DNA of 64,000 nucleotides from Paenibacillus sacheonensis. GTDB lineage: Bacteria > Bacillota > Bacilli > Paenibacillales > Paenibacillaceae. The stretch lies in NCBI RefSeq assembly GCF_009909195.1, contig NZ_JAAAMU010000023.1, forward strand, positions 38,635-102,634, in the 5' to 3' direction. The notes below the pieces were generated by a model. It was not told the DNA's origin. It searched no databases and saw only the letters and a program-made list of their open reading frames with translations. Shown here piece by piece: positions 54,644 to 63,519 of this stretch; the first letter of the stretch is position 1; the number at the start of each line of letters is the position of its first letter. A program made the position numbers and the translations under genes.

Positions 54644-55935
54644 ACATTTTGATAATCGGTACGGGTTACGTTGGAGCCACGACCGCCATGGTTTTTGCCG
54701 AATCGGGTTGGCAGGTCACGGGACTGGATATCGATGCCGGCAAAATCGAACGGCTGAGGCAGGGACGCCTGCATTTCCACGAGCCCGGCCTTGAAGAGCT
54801 GATCGCCAAGCATGTGCGCAGCGGCCGCTTGCTCTTCACGACGGACAAAAAGACCGCGATCGCCGAGCACGACGTCATTTATATTTGCGTCGGAACGCCC
54901 TCGCGGCCGGACGGCAACGCGGACCTGCGCTATATTCAGCAAGCGGCCGAGGATATCGGCTTCTTCATGAACGGCTACAAGCTGGTCGTCACCAAGAGCA
55001 CCGTCCCCGTAGGAACGCAGGAGCAGATCAAATCATGGATCGAAGCCGCGCAGCAACAGCCCTATCGCTTCGATGTCGCTTCCAATCCCGAATTCTTGAG
55101 GGAAGGCAAAGCCGTGGAGGATGCCCTGCGGCCGGACCGCATCGTCATCGGCACGGACAGCGCGAGGGCGACGGAGCAGCTTCAGCTGCTGTACAAGTCG
55201 TTTCATTGCCCTTGGATCATCACGAAGCCGCGGACCGCGGAGCTGATCAAGTACGCATCCAATGCTTTTCTCGCCACGAAAATCTCGTATATGAACGAGC
55301 TTGCGCGATTATGCGACGAACTGGAAGTCAACGTCAACGAGGTCGCGGACGGGATGGGACTGGATCCGCGGATCGGCCCAAGCTTCCTTCAAGCCGGTCT
55401 GGGTTACGGAGGCTCCTGCTTTCCGAAGGACGTCTCGGAGCTGGTCATGACCGCGAGGAAGCACGAAGTGCATCTTCGCATCCTGGACCAAGTGATGGAC
55501 GTCAACCGCATGCAGTTCGCTTATTTGCTCGATAAGGCAAGGACGCGGCTTGGGGAATTGAAGGACAAGAACATCGCGGTGCTGGGACTGGCGTTCAAAC
55601 CGGATACGGACGACATACGGGAAGCGCCTGCGCTCCGGATGATCCGCGAGCTGCTGCTCGAACAGGCCCGTGTCAGGTTATTCGATCCTGTCGCGAAATT
55701 GCCGGCTCATCCATTCTATGAGACGGTGGCCGTATGCGCCTCGGCGGAAGAAGCCCTGCTGAACGCGGACGCGGTCATCCTCTGCACCGAATGGACGGCG
55801 TTCGGGCAGCTGAACTGGGAGAACGCGAAGCCGCTCCTCGGGCAGCCCAATTTCTTCGACGGGCGCAATATGATGGACGCCCAGCGGATGCGGGGCATGG
55901 GTTATTACTATCAGGGCATCGGTACGGATCATTGA
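54640..55935 (+). CDS. UDP-glucose 6-dehydrogenase
   Basis: 431 residues. NAD-binding IIGTGYVGATTA (4-15), VGTPSRPDGNADL (84-96), KSTVPVGT (119-126), NPEFLREGKA (149-158) and the catalytic C260 in GLGYGGSCFPKD, with the C-terminal UDP-binding domain to 425. It oxidises UDP-glucose twice to UDP-glucuronate, an acidic donor for surface polysaccharides. The start is TTG 54640, overlapping the stop of the preceding gene, with AAGGAGTG upstream. The divergent glycosyltransferases are likely users of its product. Confidence 0.92.
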   Translation: MNILIIGTGYVGATTAMVFAESGWQVTGLDIDAGKIERLRQGRLHFHEPGLEELIAKHVRSGRLLFTTDKKTAIAEHDVIYICVGTPSRPDGNADLRYIQQAAEDIGFFMNGYKLVVTKSTVPVGTQEQIKSWIEAAQQQPYRFDVASNPEFLREGKAVEDALRPDRIVIGTDSARATEQLQLLYKSFHCPWIITKPRTAELIKYASNAFLATKISYMNELARLCDELEVNVNEVADGMGLDPRIGPSFLQAGLGYGGSCFPKDVSELVMTARKHEVHLRILDQVMDVNRMQFAYLLDKARTRLGELKDKNIAVLGLAFKPDTDDIREAPALRMIRELLLEQARVRLFDPVAKLPAHPFYETVAVCASAEEALLNADAVILCTEWTAFGQLNWENAKPLLGQPNFFDGRNMMDAQRMRGMGYYYQGIGTDH

Positions 55936-55984
55936 GCGCAGCGGATGTTTTCCGGCGATCAATTTCCTCCACGTCACAGATCCA

Positions 55985-56021
55985 AAAACAGCCTTGGCCG
56001 CTTTGCGGCCAAGGCTGTTCC
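55985..56021. terminator. Bidirectional terminator after ugd
   Basis: AACAGCCTTGGCCGC-TTT-GCGGCCAAGGCTGTT, a perfect 15-bp stem, 50 nt after the ugd stop. The T-run (TTTTTGG) is on the minus side. Confidence 0.75.
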
Positions 56022-56104
56022 ATGTAGAGATTCCGCTGCTTCTTAAGAGAGTTAAGCAAGGCGGCGGAAACCTCCAATCGTTCAACGTGAATTCGGACTG
56101 AGGT

Positions 56105-56289
56105 CTAACGGTTGTCAGCGCTACTATTTCTCGAAAAATACGGCTAAATAAATGCTAACGATTCTGACAGACGTTATTGGGCATAGAGGCGCTGATTTAC
56201 ACGGGAAAATCTCGCAATAAGCCTCCTGACAACCGTTAGCCATATAGGAGAGGCATTTGGGGCCGATTAGTGATCCCTACAACCGTTAG
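56105..56289. repeat. 185-bp four-module dispersed repeat, copy 3 (subtype A)
   Basis: Modules at 56105-56128 and 56155-56178 (direct) and 56216-56239 and 56266-56289 (inverted), each pair 50 bp apart. Outer modules share CTAACGGTTGT and could pair as the base of a long stem. Similarity with the 63291 copy covers the inter-module DNA too (GACAGACGTTATTGGGCAT, ATCTCGCAATAAGCCTCCTG). It fills the gap between the convergent ugd and helD genes. Confidence 0.92.
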
Positions 56290-56378
56290 CCGCAAGCGTT
56301 TATGTTTTAGGCTTATTTTTCGCAAACATGACTGTAATCTTTGCGTCGGCGATCGGCAACCCTATACAGCAGCTCATT

Positions 56379-58811
56379 TCAATAGCCTGCCGCTTCGTAC
56401 AATTCCGCAGGCTGCGACTGCACGAACGGCGACCAATCGCCCGTCGTATACAGCTGAAGCTGATGCATGGCCCGCGTGCATGCCGTGTAGAGCAGCTTCC
56501 GTTCGTTATCCCGTCCGTAAGCTTCCGGCGAAGCATCGTAGATCAAGACGGCATCGAACTCGACGCCCTTGGCGAGATACACGGGAATGACCATCACGCC
56601 CTTCTCGAATTCCGGCGTCTCCTTCGTAATGAGCCGCAGCTCCTCGCATCCATAGGCCCGCAGCGATTCATGCGCATCCCGGCTGTCGGCCGCGGTCTTC
56701 GTGATGACGGCGATCGAATCAAAGCCCTCGGCCTTGAGCGCCGAGATGTCCGCGACGATCTGCGCATCTCGCTGCTCCCCGTCGTCCAGCTTCGAGAGCA
56801 GCGGCTTGCGGCCTCTGCGTTCAAACGCTTGAATCTCTTCCCCGCCGGGCAGCATCGCTCTCGTGAATTCAACGATCTCTTTGGTGGAACGATAACTCCG
56901 TACCAGGCGGATCAGGCTCGTATCGGCTTCGCCGAACAGACGAATCAGCGGCGAATCCGCGGCGTCCAGGCTTGTCGCCTGCATGTAGATGGCTTGCCCG
57001 AAATCGCCGAGCACCGTCATGCGGGCACGCGGAAACAGCTTTTTGAGATATTCGTACTGAAATGCCGAATAATCTTGGCCTTCGTCTATGAAGACATATT
57101 TGATTTCCGTGTTCATGCGTACGCCTTCGACCAGTTCCTTCACGTACAAATACGGCGTCGCATCCTCGTAGAACAGCTCGTTCCGGTTCAGCATTTCCTT
57201 CGTTTGCTCGCAAATCTTGGCCCACAGCGGCGGAAGGCCGGCTCCGTTCGTCCGTTCCCGGTAAGCGGCTTCGCCCTCGAACAGTTGGCCGTATAAGGCT
57301 TTGACGTCCACGAACGCGAATTTCTTCACGCTCTTTCTCAGCGGCTTGAACAGACCCTGCACGATCTTCCGGCGGAGCAGTTCTTCTTCCTTCAAGCCGT
57401 AGTCGAAGTCGCCTTCATCTGCCCGGCGCTTCTTGTTGATTCGCTCGCGAGCCGAGACGTACGTCTCGGCCAGGTCGAAGAGCTCCTTCTCTTGGTGCAG
57501 CATGCCGAAGGCTTCCACGTACTGATCCGTGTCGAGATAGTTCAGCTCTTCCTCTACCCAATCCGCTTCCCGTTCCTTGCGTTCCAGCAGCGTCAATTCG
57601 TTCAGCAGCCACTCCTGCAAGAGAATGACGCGATTGATCAGCGGCAGGGAACGGTCATAACCATAGAATTCGGATCTCATCCGCTCCGCGGTAATCACCT
57701 CGCGGTCACGCATCCGAATACCGGTGAACTGCATGCCTTCGCGTCCCAGCCACAGGCCATAGTTCTGCAAAGCCTGCAGGAAAGCCTCGGAGGATTTGTA
57801 CGCGATGCCTTGAAGCCGCGCCTCGTACCCCGGCGTTCCTTGGGCGGTCAGTACGTATTCGATCTGATCGAACGGATCCTCCGGCCGCAGCGAGGCGCCC
57901 AGCCAATAGTCGAGAAATTCTTGATACGTCGTCTGCTGCATATTCTCTTCGCCGAGCTCAGGCAGGACCGTGGAGATATAGCTGGCGAACATCGGATTCG
58001 GCGAGAAGAGCACGATCTGGTCGGCCCTGATGGACTGCCGGTGTTTGTACAGCAAGTAGGCCACCCGCTGCAAGGCCGCGGAAGTCTTGCCGCTGCCGGC
58101 CGCCCCCTGCACGATTAACATGCGGCTTTTGTCATCGCGGATAATGGCGTTCTGTTCCTTCTGGATGGTAGCCACGATGCTCTTCATCTGCGAATCCGCG
58201 CCTTTGCCGAGCACCTGCTGCAGCAGCTCGTCTCCGATCGTTTCGCTCGCGTCGAACATGTTGTTGATTTGTCCGTTTTGAATCTGATACTGCCGTTTGA
58301 GCTCCATCGTTCCTTCAATCCGTCCAGTCGGCGTGACATAAGACGCAGGCCCGGGCGAATAATCGTAATACAAGCTCGCGATCGGCGTACGCCAGTCGTA
58401 GATCAAGAAGCTCAATCCGTCTTCGTCGATGAAGGAGGATACGCCGATGTAGATCTGCTCGCTGAGGCTCAGCCCATCCTCCTGAAAATCGATACGCCCG
58501 AAATAAGGAGACGGGAGCAGACGGGTCATGTTTCGCCATTTCTCCGTCAACAGCTTATGTCCGCGCTCGCGTTCGGCCAACAGCGCCGACTGCTGATTAA
58601 TATTATGAAAGGTTTCCTCGAAATCCTCGTCCGTCGCCGTATTGATCGTCACTTCTTCCCAGAAGCGCCTGCGGATGTCCGTCGCCTGATCGTGCAGCCC
58701 GGCAACCTCCGGCTCCAGTTCGGCGATTCTCGCCTCCAGCTTGTTCCTGACCAGCTCGAGCCGCTCTTGTTCCTGCTGCCATTGCTTGTTTTCCATCTGT
58801 TCTGAACACAC
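56379..58811 (-). CDS. helD: HelD-like RNA polymerase-associated superfamily-1 ATPase
   Basis: 810 residues, near the size of Bacillus HelD. N-terminal coiled-coil arm (about 8-100, with FWEEVTINTATDEDFEETF), SPYFGRIDFQEDG (101-113) and YDWRTPIASLYYDY typical of HelD, Walker A QGAAGSGKTS (235-244), Walker B FIDEGQDYSAFQYEY, and motif VI YTACTRAMHQL. HelD removes stalled or idle RNA polymerase from DNA using ATP and contributes to rifamycin tolerance in some species. Start is GTG 58811 or ATG 58796; AAAGGAG lies close to the first and 14 nt from the second, so neither is ideal. A strong promoter is at 58931-58959. Confidence 0.9.
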   Translation of the reverse strand: MCSEQMENKQWQQEQERLELVRNKLEARIAELEPEVAGLHDQATDIRRRFWEEVTINTATDEDFEETFHNINQQSALLAERERGHKLLTEKWRNMTRLLPSPYFGRIDFQEDGLSLSEQIYIGVSSFIDEDGLSFLIYDWRTPIASLYYDYSPGPASYVTPTGRIEGTMELKRQYQIQNGQINNMFDASETIGDELLQQVLGKGADSQMKSIVATIQKEQNAIIRDDKSRMLIVQGAAGSGKTSAALQRVAYLLYKHRQSIRADQIVLFSPNPMFASYISTVLPELGEENMQQTTYQEFLDYWLGASLRPEDPFDQIEYVLTAQGTPGYEARLQGIAYKSSEAFLQALQNYGLWLGREGMQFTGIRMRDREVITAERMRSEFYGYDRSLPLINRVILLQEWLLNELTLLERKEREADWVEEELNYLDTDQYVEAFGMLHQEKELFDLAETYVSARERINKKRRADEGDFDYGLKEEELLRRKIVQGLFKPLRKSVKKFAFVDVKALYGQLFEGEAAYRERTNGAGLPPLWAKICEQTKEMLNRNELFYEDATPYLYVKELVEGVRMNTEIKYVFIDEGQDYSAFQYEYLKKLFPRARMTVLGDFGQAIYMQATSLDAADSPLIRLFGEADTSLIRLVRSYRSTKEIVEFTRAMLPGGEEIQAFERRGRKPLLSKLDDGEQRDAQIVADISALKAEGFDSIAVITKTAADSRDAHESLRAYGCEELRLITKETPEFEKGVMVIPVYLAKGVEFDAVLIYDASPEAYGRDNERKLLYTACTRAMHQLQLYTTGDWSPFVQSQPAELYEAAGY

Positions 58812-58845
58812 TCCTTTTTCCGAATTTGCGGGGTAAAAAAGAGCA

Positions 58846-58874
58846 TTGACAATTCAAAGTTCCAGGTGTACAAT
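58846..58874 (+). promoter_or_regulatory. Consensus plus-strand promoter facing the helD promoter
   Basis: TTGACA (58846-58851), 17-nt spacer, TACAAT (58869-58874), one base from perfect. It lies inside the predicted helD leader and points the opposite way; no plus-strand gene follows. A hairpin with TTATTTTT after it (58922-58953) would end the transcript after about 75 nt. Confidence 0.65.
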
Positions 58875-58930
58875 TAAAGTAGGAAAAGAACTGAGTACGC
58901 CTATATTTTAAAATGTCAGTAGCGCTAATG

Positions 58931-58959
58931 ATTATATCATAGCGTTATTTTTCGTTCAA
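58931..58959 (-). promoter_or_regulatory. helD promoter
   Basis: Minus strand: -35 TTGAAC (58954-58959), 17-nt spacer, -10 TATAAT (58931-58936). Predicted start near 58924, giving a 110-nt leader. Confidence 0.75.
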
Positions 58960-59032
58960 TCGTTTTTTGTGCCCCTTTTTATAGCAGCCTTATGGAATTC
59001 GCTTGGGGCTTCTTCACCCATACGATCGTTAA

Positions 59033-59088
59033 AGCAAAACCCGGAAGCGGCGCACTTATCGAAGTGTCCCGCCTCCGGTTTTTGGTTT
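59033..59088. terminator. Bidirectional hairpin between helD leader and the DUF6688-like gene
   Basis: AACCCGGAAGCGG pairs with CCGCCTCCGGTTTTT around an inner CACTT-ATCG-AAGTG stem. T-runs on both sides (GGTTTTTGG on plus, GGGTTTTGC on minus). The rest of 58960-59256 shows no gene. Confidence 0.65.
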
Positions 59089-59256
59089 CTATAGGCTGAT
59101 GGCAGCACGCAGCTGATATGGAGCTGGGAGATTTGGACGATGCACCGGGCGCTTCCCCATTAACTCGTCAGCTTCAAACAGTCGCGAATACGCGAACCGC
59201 AGCATTCCCCCATTATTTTCCGCGATACGGTCTCGTTCATTCTCGTACTTCCGACT

Positions 59257-60433
59257 TTATCCTATCCGATTGGCGTCCGGTCGCGCGCTCGCTTTTCTAC
59301 CGAAGCCGCTGTATTGCGCTTGAATCCGATCTTCCGGGCGGCGGTCGACGGTGTACAGGACGAGCAGGAAAAACCATTCCAGCGGCTTCATCGCCAAGTA
59401 GACGACATCCGCCGCCAACTGCGAGCGAATATGCCGGCTTACCGGATATCCCCAGCTGTCGTATAGTCGTCGAATCATCCGGTGGCTTGCAGGCATGTGC
59501 TGTTCCAGCACGTTCTCGAACGCATTCGCGATGAGCAGCTGACGGTTCACCGTGATGGGTTCGCCATGCCGGATTCCCGCCCGAAGCGGCTTGACGAGGC
59601 GGCGGTGTCCCCGAGCGGCGACGGTGCACAAATAATGGCCGTCTCCCGCCACCATTTCCGGCGGCGGCGCGGGCAGCCTCGACAAATGGAAGCTGCTCGT
59701 CTCCAGAAACGCCCGCATGACGCCATCCGGCCGCTGCCGAACAAGACCAGTATCATCTGCACGACCAGCTGGACAGGAAACATCAGCGCGAACCACAGCG
59801 CCGGAAATCTCCGGCTGCGCTTGACGATGAAGCGATGCAGCGGCCGCTGCCAGTCGGGCATCGTCTCCGCCTCCTCCATGTTTCCGAACGCCTTCCATAC
59901 GTCAAGCGAACGCTTGAGCTGCGCCAGGTAAAGCAGGCTGGTCGTCAAGCTTCCGGTTTGAAGAAGCAGCACGGAGAAGATCTCATTGAATTCAAGATCG
60001 GAAATGCCGGTATGCATAAAATAGACGACCGTTAATGAAATGCCTACACCAGAAAAACGTTGCAGCACGTGTAGACGATCGGAGAAAGCCGACTATGATG
60101 GATTCTTAGCAGCCAGTAGGAAAAGAAGCCGAGCAGCCAGTCTGCGCAAAGCACGGCACTGTGCTTGCCGGACAAAGAAGCATAAGCATAGAGCGGCTCT
60201 CCGTTGTCCGAGTATCTTTGCAAAGGCGAACCGCCCGGCACCCCTTTCATATCGGCCAAGAAGCCGATGAGCACCAGAAACGAAGCAATTCCGAACAGCA
60301 CGACGTCCACGAACCGAGCTGCCGTCAATTCTTCGCCTCGTTCGCGTTCTCCTGGCTTTCGCGCGAACGCAAACACGGCCCGAACGAGGGCGAAGAACGC
60401 CAAGAGAAGAAATGGAGAATAAAATAGCAGCAT
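59257..60433 (-). pseudogene. DUF6688-like membrane protein gene broken by two frameshifts
   Basis: Three consecutive frames together make one membrane protein: from ATG 60433 (AAGGAGG 9 nt upstream; MLLFYSPFLLLAFF) to about 60050, then a second frame (GVGISLTVVYFMHTG to MILVLFG, to about 59735), then a third (QRPDGVMRAFLETSSF, LPAPPPEMVAGDGHYLCTVAARGHRRLVKP, ending 59257). The first break is in a run of five T near 60060, the second near 59735 at TTCGGCAGC; each is explained by loss of one base. The family assignment rests on the PPPE-GHYLC-VAA-GH motif and is from memory. Either a recent pseudogene or two sequencing errors. Confidence 0.7.
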
Positions 60434-60644
60434 GCAGTCGATCCTCCTTCCGTTTCCATACGGCACAGCTCGCGCTACTAGCGCGCGTTACGCTGCACAT
60501 GGGCCGCCGATTAACAGCCGACCCTTTATGGAGTCCATGATACGTGGAAGGGACAGCCCGAAAAAGAGAAAGATCATCGACTGCAATTTCCTATTATTGT
60601 CTTCTGGGAATGTTACGGATTAGAAGATCTCATTTATCCAAAAT
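60434..60644. other. Non-coding gap
   Basis: Between the broken DUF6688-like gene and the chrA terminator. Nothing recognisable beyond the ribosome-binding site at its left edge. Confidence 0.4.
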
Positions 60645-60694
60645 AGCAGCCGCCTGGGACAAGTAATAACGTCCTGGACCGCTGCTGTTTTGTT
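60645..60694. terminator. Terminator of chrA
   Basis: AGCAGC-CGCCTGGGAC and GTCCTGGACCGCTGCT arms with T-runs on both sides (ATTTTGG on minus, GTTTTGTTG on plus), 50 nt after the chrA stop. Confidence 0.75.
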
Positions 60695-60744
60695 GTATAA
60701 CGCCATGGATGGACATCGCTTGATTCGCCAATTCGCCATGCCAC

Positions 60745-61923
60745 CTAGATGTAAGTCAGCGCAATGCCGCCAAGCGCAGACACGGCGACGACGACCCATG
60801 GCGGCAGCTTCCACGCGACCAGCAGCCCGAAAGCGATCAGCGCCAGGGCGAAATCGGATCCGGTATGGATGGCGCTCGTCCAGACGGGATCGTAGAGCGC
60901 CGCCGTCAGTATGCCGACGACGCCGGCGTTAATGCCCGAGAGCGCCGACCGAAAGGCCGGCTTCGAGCGGATGACGTTCCAGAACGGCAGCGCCCCCGCG
61001 ACAAGCAAGAAAGCCGGCAGGAAGATCGCGGCTACCGCGAGCAGGCCGCCGGCGATGCCGTTCGGAGCAGGCCCGGACACGAAGCCGAGGTACGCGGCGA
61101 GCGTGAATAACGGGCCGGGCACCGCCTGTGCCGCGCCGTACCCGGCAAGGAATTGGCCGTCGGTCATCCAGCCCGCCGGCACGACGCTCTGCTGCAGCAG
61201 CGGCAGTACCACGTGGCCGCCTCCGAAGACGAGCGCGCCCGCGCGATAGAAGCTGTCGAACAGCGCGAGCCCGTGGCCCGCGACAGCAGTCCGCAGCAGC
61301 GGGAGCGCCAGCAGCAGTACGCCGAACGCCGCGAGGAAATACGCGCCGGTCCGGCGGCTGATCGTGGACGGCAGCGGCTCTGACAGTTGAGCGTCGTTCG
61401 CGCGCAGGCAGCGCCAGCCGAGCAGACCCGACGCCGCGATAATCCCCGCCTGGACGAAAGGCGAAGGAACGAGCAGCGCCGCGACGGCGGAGGCAATCGC
61501 GATGGCGGCCGTCGCTTTCCCATTCGCCAGCTTTGCCGCCATGCCCCAAACGGCCTGCGCGACGACGGCGACAGCGGCGATCATAAGCCCGTGCAGCCAG
61601 CCGGCGTCAGTGACATCCAATCCTTGCAGCACGTAAGCGAAAGCGAGCAGGAGGACGACGGACGGCAGCGTAAAGCCGACCCATGCGAGCAGCCCGCCGA
61701 GCAGGCCCGCTCGTCCGATACCGATGGCAATGCCTACCTGGCTGCTCGCCGGTCCGGGGAGGAACTGGCAGAGCGCGACCAGATCCGCGTAGCTCTCCTC
61801 CGTCAGCCACCGGCGCCGCTTCACGTATTCCTCGCGAAAATACGCCAAATGCGCGATCGGGCCGCCGAAAGACGTCAGCCCGAGGCGGAAGGATACCTTC
61901 AGTACCTCCAACAACCGATTCAT
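60745..61923 (-). CDS. chrA: Chromate transporter, two-domain ChrA type
   Basis: 392 residues with the duplicated CHR layout: first half with LGLTSFGGPIAHLAYFREEYVKRRRWLTE and LCQFLPGPASSQVGIAIG, second half with GALVFGGGHVVLPLLQQSVVP and GYGAAQAVPGPLFTLAAYLG. About ten helices. ChrA proteins export chromate; many members are untested and may move other anions. Start ATG 61923 with AAGGAG upstream. A single-gene unit. Confidence 0.9.
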   Translation of the reverse strand: MNRLLEVLKVSFRLGLTSFGGPIAHLAYFREEYVKRRRWLTEESYADLVALCQFLPGPASSQVGIAIGIGRAGLLGGLLAWVGFTLPSVVLLLAFAYVLQGLDVTDAGWLHGLMIAAVAVVAQAVWGMAAKLANGKATAAIAIASAVAALLVPSPFVQAGIIAASGLLGWRCLRANDAQLSEPLPSTISRRTGAYFLAAFGVLLLALPLLRTAVAGHGLALFDSFYRAGALVFGGGHVVLPLLQQSVVPAGWMTDGQFLAGYGAAQAVPGPLFTLAAYLGFVSGPAPNGIAGGLLAVAAIFLPAFLLVAGALPFWNVIRSKPAFRSALSGINAGVVGILTAALYDPVWTSAIHTGSDFALALIAFGLLVAWKLPPWVVVAVSALGGIALTYI

Positions 61924-62199
61924 ATCTTCCGTCTCCTTCCGAGTTGATAAAAGCAAAACTCAGCCTTGATTATCGCAAGTGTTTGTTCGCTCCGTGTTAA
62001 GGAGACGGAAATCTTCGAAAAATCGCGTCCGAACCGAAACTAACGATGAACGAATCCCAGCGGAATGGTATAATAACTTTTCTGCGCATGACCGTTTTTA
62101 CTTGCGAAGTTAAGAAATAATTAAGATTTCGCACCAACATCATTTAAGCAAATTACGGTATGATCTATCTGGCCGTGAAAGATAAAAAAGGGGATAGCG

Positions 62200-62751
62200 A
62201 TGCGTAAATTAGAACGAGTGAAAGCATTTTTCTTATATGTCGTTTTCCTTTGTTACATCCTGTTACTAATTAAAATCTTGTTCTTATCGAGAGTTTCGTT
62301 CGCGGAGCTGTTCGATCGCCACAGGACGGCAGTCAGGTCGGTCAATCTCATCCCTTTTTGCAGCATAAGCGAATTCTTATCCGGCAGCTCTAGGAATTTA
62401 AAGGATTTCGCATTCGCGAACGTGGTCGGCAATATCCTTATTTTCTTCCCCCTTGGCGTATATTCGTCTGTGTTGAGTAACCATACACGCGTAAGAAGCC
62501 ATCTCTTGCGTATAATTGCAGCGAGCGTAGTCGTTGAGATCATCCAGGGCCTGCTGGCGATCGGGACGGCGGATATCGATGACGTCATCCTAAATTCATT
62601 AGGAGGATGGATTGGTATTGCAGTATACAAGCTCTTATTACTCCTGTTGCGAAACAAGAAGAACGTACATACTGCTGTTGTACTACTGTCCGTTATCGTA
62701 GGCTTGCCGGTCATATTCTATTATTTATTCATGATCAAGATGAGATTCTGA
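62200..62751 (+). CDS. VanZ-like membrane protein
   Basis: 183 residues, five helices. VanZ-family features: VNLIPFCSISEFL near 48, FANVVGNILIFFPLGVYSS near 72 and VVEIIQGLLAIGTADIDDVILNSLGGWIG near 110. Some VanZ proteins give low-level teicoplanin resistance; most are uncharacterised. Clear start ATG 62200 with AAAAGGGG before it. Convergent with the LexA-like gene, 29 nt apart, with no obvious terminator between. Confidence 0.88.
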   Translation: MRKLERVKAFFLYVVFLCYILLLIKILFLSRVSFAELFDRHRTAVRSVNLIPFCSISEFLSGSSRNLKDFAFANVVGNILIFFPLGVYSSVLSNHTRVRSHLLRIIAASVVVEIIQGLLAIGTADIDDVILNSLGGWIGIAVYKLLLLLLRNKKNVHTAVVLLSVIVGLPVIFYYLFMIKMRF

Positions 62752-62780
62752 ACAGCCAACCCGCCGGATCCATGCGTCGC

Positions 62781-63056
62781 TTACTTGTAAATATAATCGC
62801 TTCTCTTTTCATGAAGTAGTCTGGCGTACTCGCTCACGACAAAATCGGACCGTAGCACGTTCAACGTTCTCGACTCGCCGCTCACCCAATCGACCACCCC
62901 TTCTTCTTTTAATTTCTTAAGATGCGCATAGACGGTGGAGCGGTTCCTCAGACCGACGAAATTACGGATTTCGTCCACGGTCGGAGGCATTCCGCGCTTG
63001 TTTTGATAATTCAGGATCGAGCAGGCAATCTCAAGACTCTTTTGCGATAAACGCAT
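62781..63056 (-). CDS. Stand-alone LexA-type DNA-binding domain protein
   Basis: 91 residues. It matches the N-terminal winged helix of LexA (IACSILNYQNKRGMPPTVDEIRNFVGLRNRSTVYAHLKKLKEEGVV), but ends after a short tail; there is no Ala-Gly cleavage site or Ser/Lys peptidase domain. It could act as a repressor not inactivated by self-cleavage. Start ATG 63056 is 8 nt after GGGAGG; the open frame upstream to 63161 lacks a site and crosses the promoter. An SOS box overlaps its promoter region. Confidence 0.8.
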   Translation of the reverse strand: MRLSQKSLEIACSILNYQNKRGMPPTVDEIRNFVGLRNRSTVYAHLKKLKEEGVVDWVSGESRTLNVLRSDFVVSEYARLLHEKRSDYIYK

Positions 63057-63075
63057 ACTCACGCCTCCCATATAG

Positions 63076-63118
63076 GAACATATGTTCTCATTGTAATACT
63101 GGAGGCGCTGCTTATCAA
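63076..63118 (-). promoter_or_regulatory. Promoter with LexA (SOS) box for the LexA-like gene
   Basis: Minus strand: -35 TTGATA (63113-63118), 17-nt spacer, -10 TACAAT (63090-63095), then GAACATATGTTC (63076-63087), a perfect palindrome matching the Gram-positive SOS box GAACRNRYGTTY. It covers the expected transcription start. Confidence 0.8.
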
Positions 63119-63290
63119 GAGGAATAAAACAGCAACCGACCGTTAGGCGGTCGCTTTCCACCTGTAGAGAGACCCCTGTTTCTTCGAAACGGCGGGTTTC
63201 TCTTACGTTTCCGGTTCGATTGCCGCGCCTTCGGAGGGCGGATTCATCCTCCGAAGCCGAATATTCAACGTGAAGAATTCCGGTTGACGC

Positions 63291-63474
63291 CTAACGGTTG
63301 TCAGCGTCGTTATTTCACGATTAAAGCTGCAAATAAAACGCTAACGTTTGTGACAGACGTTATTGGGCATCTTGAGGCGGATTTGAACGAAAAATCTCGC
63401 AATAAGCCTCCTGGCAATCGTTAGCGTTATAAAACTGGCGTTCTGAGCCGATTAGCTTCCCCCACAACCGTTAG
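63291..63474. repeat. 184-bp four-module dispersed repeat, copy 4 (subtype A)
   Basis: Modules at 63291-63314 and 63341-63364 (direct, 50 bp apart) and 63401-63424 and 63451-63474 (inverted, 50 bp apart). Very similar to the 56105 copy across the whole length, and flanked on the right by a sequence like that right of the 46610 and 56105 copies (GCAGCTG or GCCGCAAG, then GTTTA). Confidence 0.92.
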
Positions 63475-63519
63475 CAGCTGCAGGGCGTTTACGTTCATTA
63501 TCGCAAGCAGAACAATAAC

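Noticed and set aside
58925..58949. Degenerate 25-nt copy of the CTAACG-CGTTATT module over the helD promoter
   Set aside because: One base too long and with a changed CTAACG end; explained equally well by the -10 box and local hairpin.
60620..60814. 64-residue minus-strand frame
   Set aside because: Overlaps the chrA terminator and 3' end in another frame.
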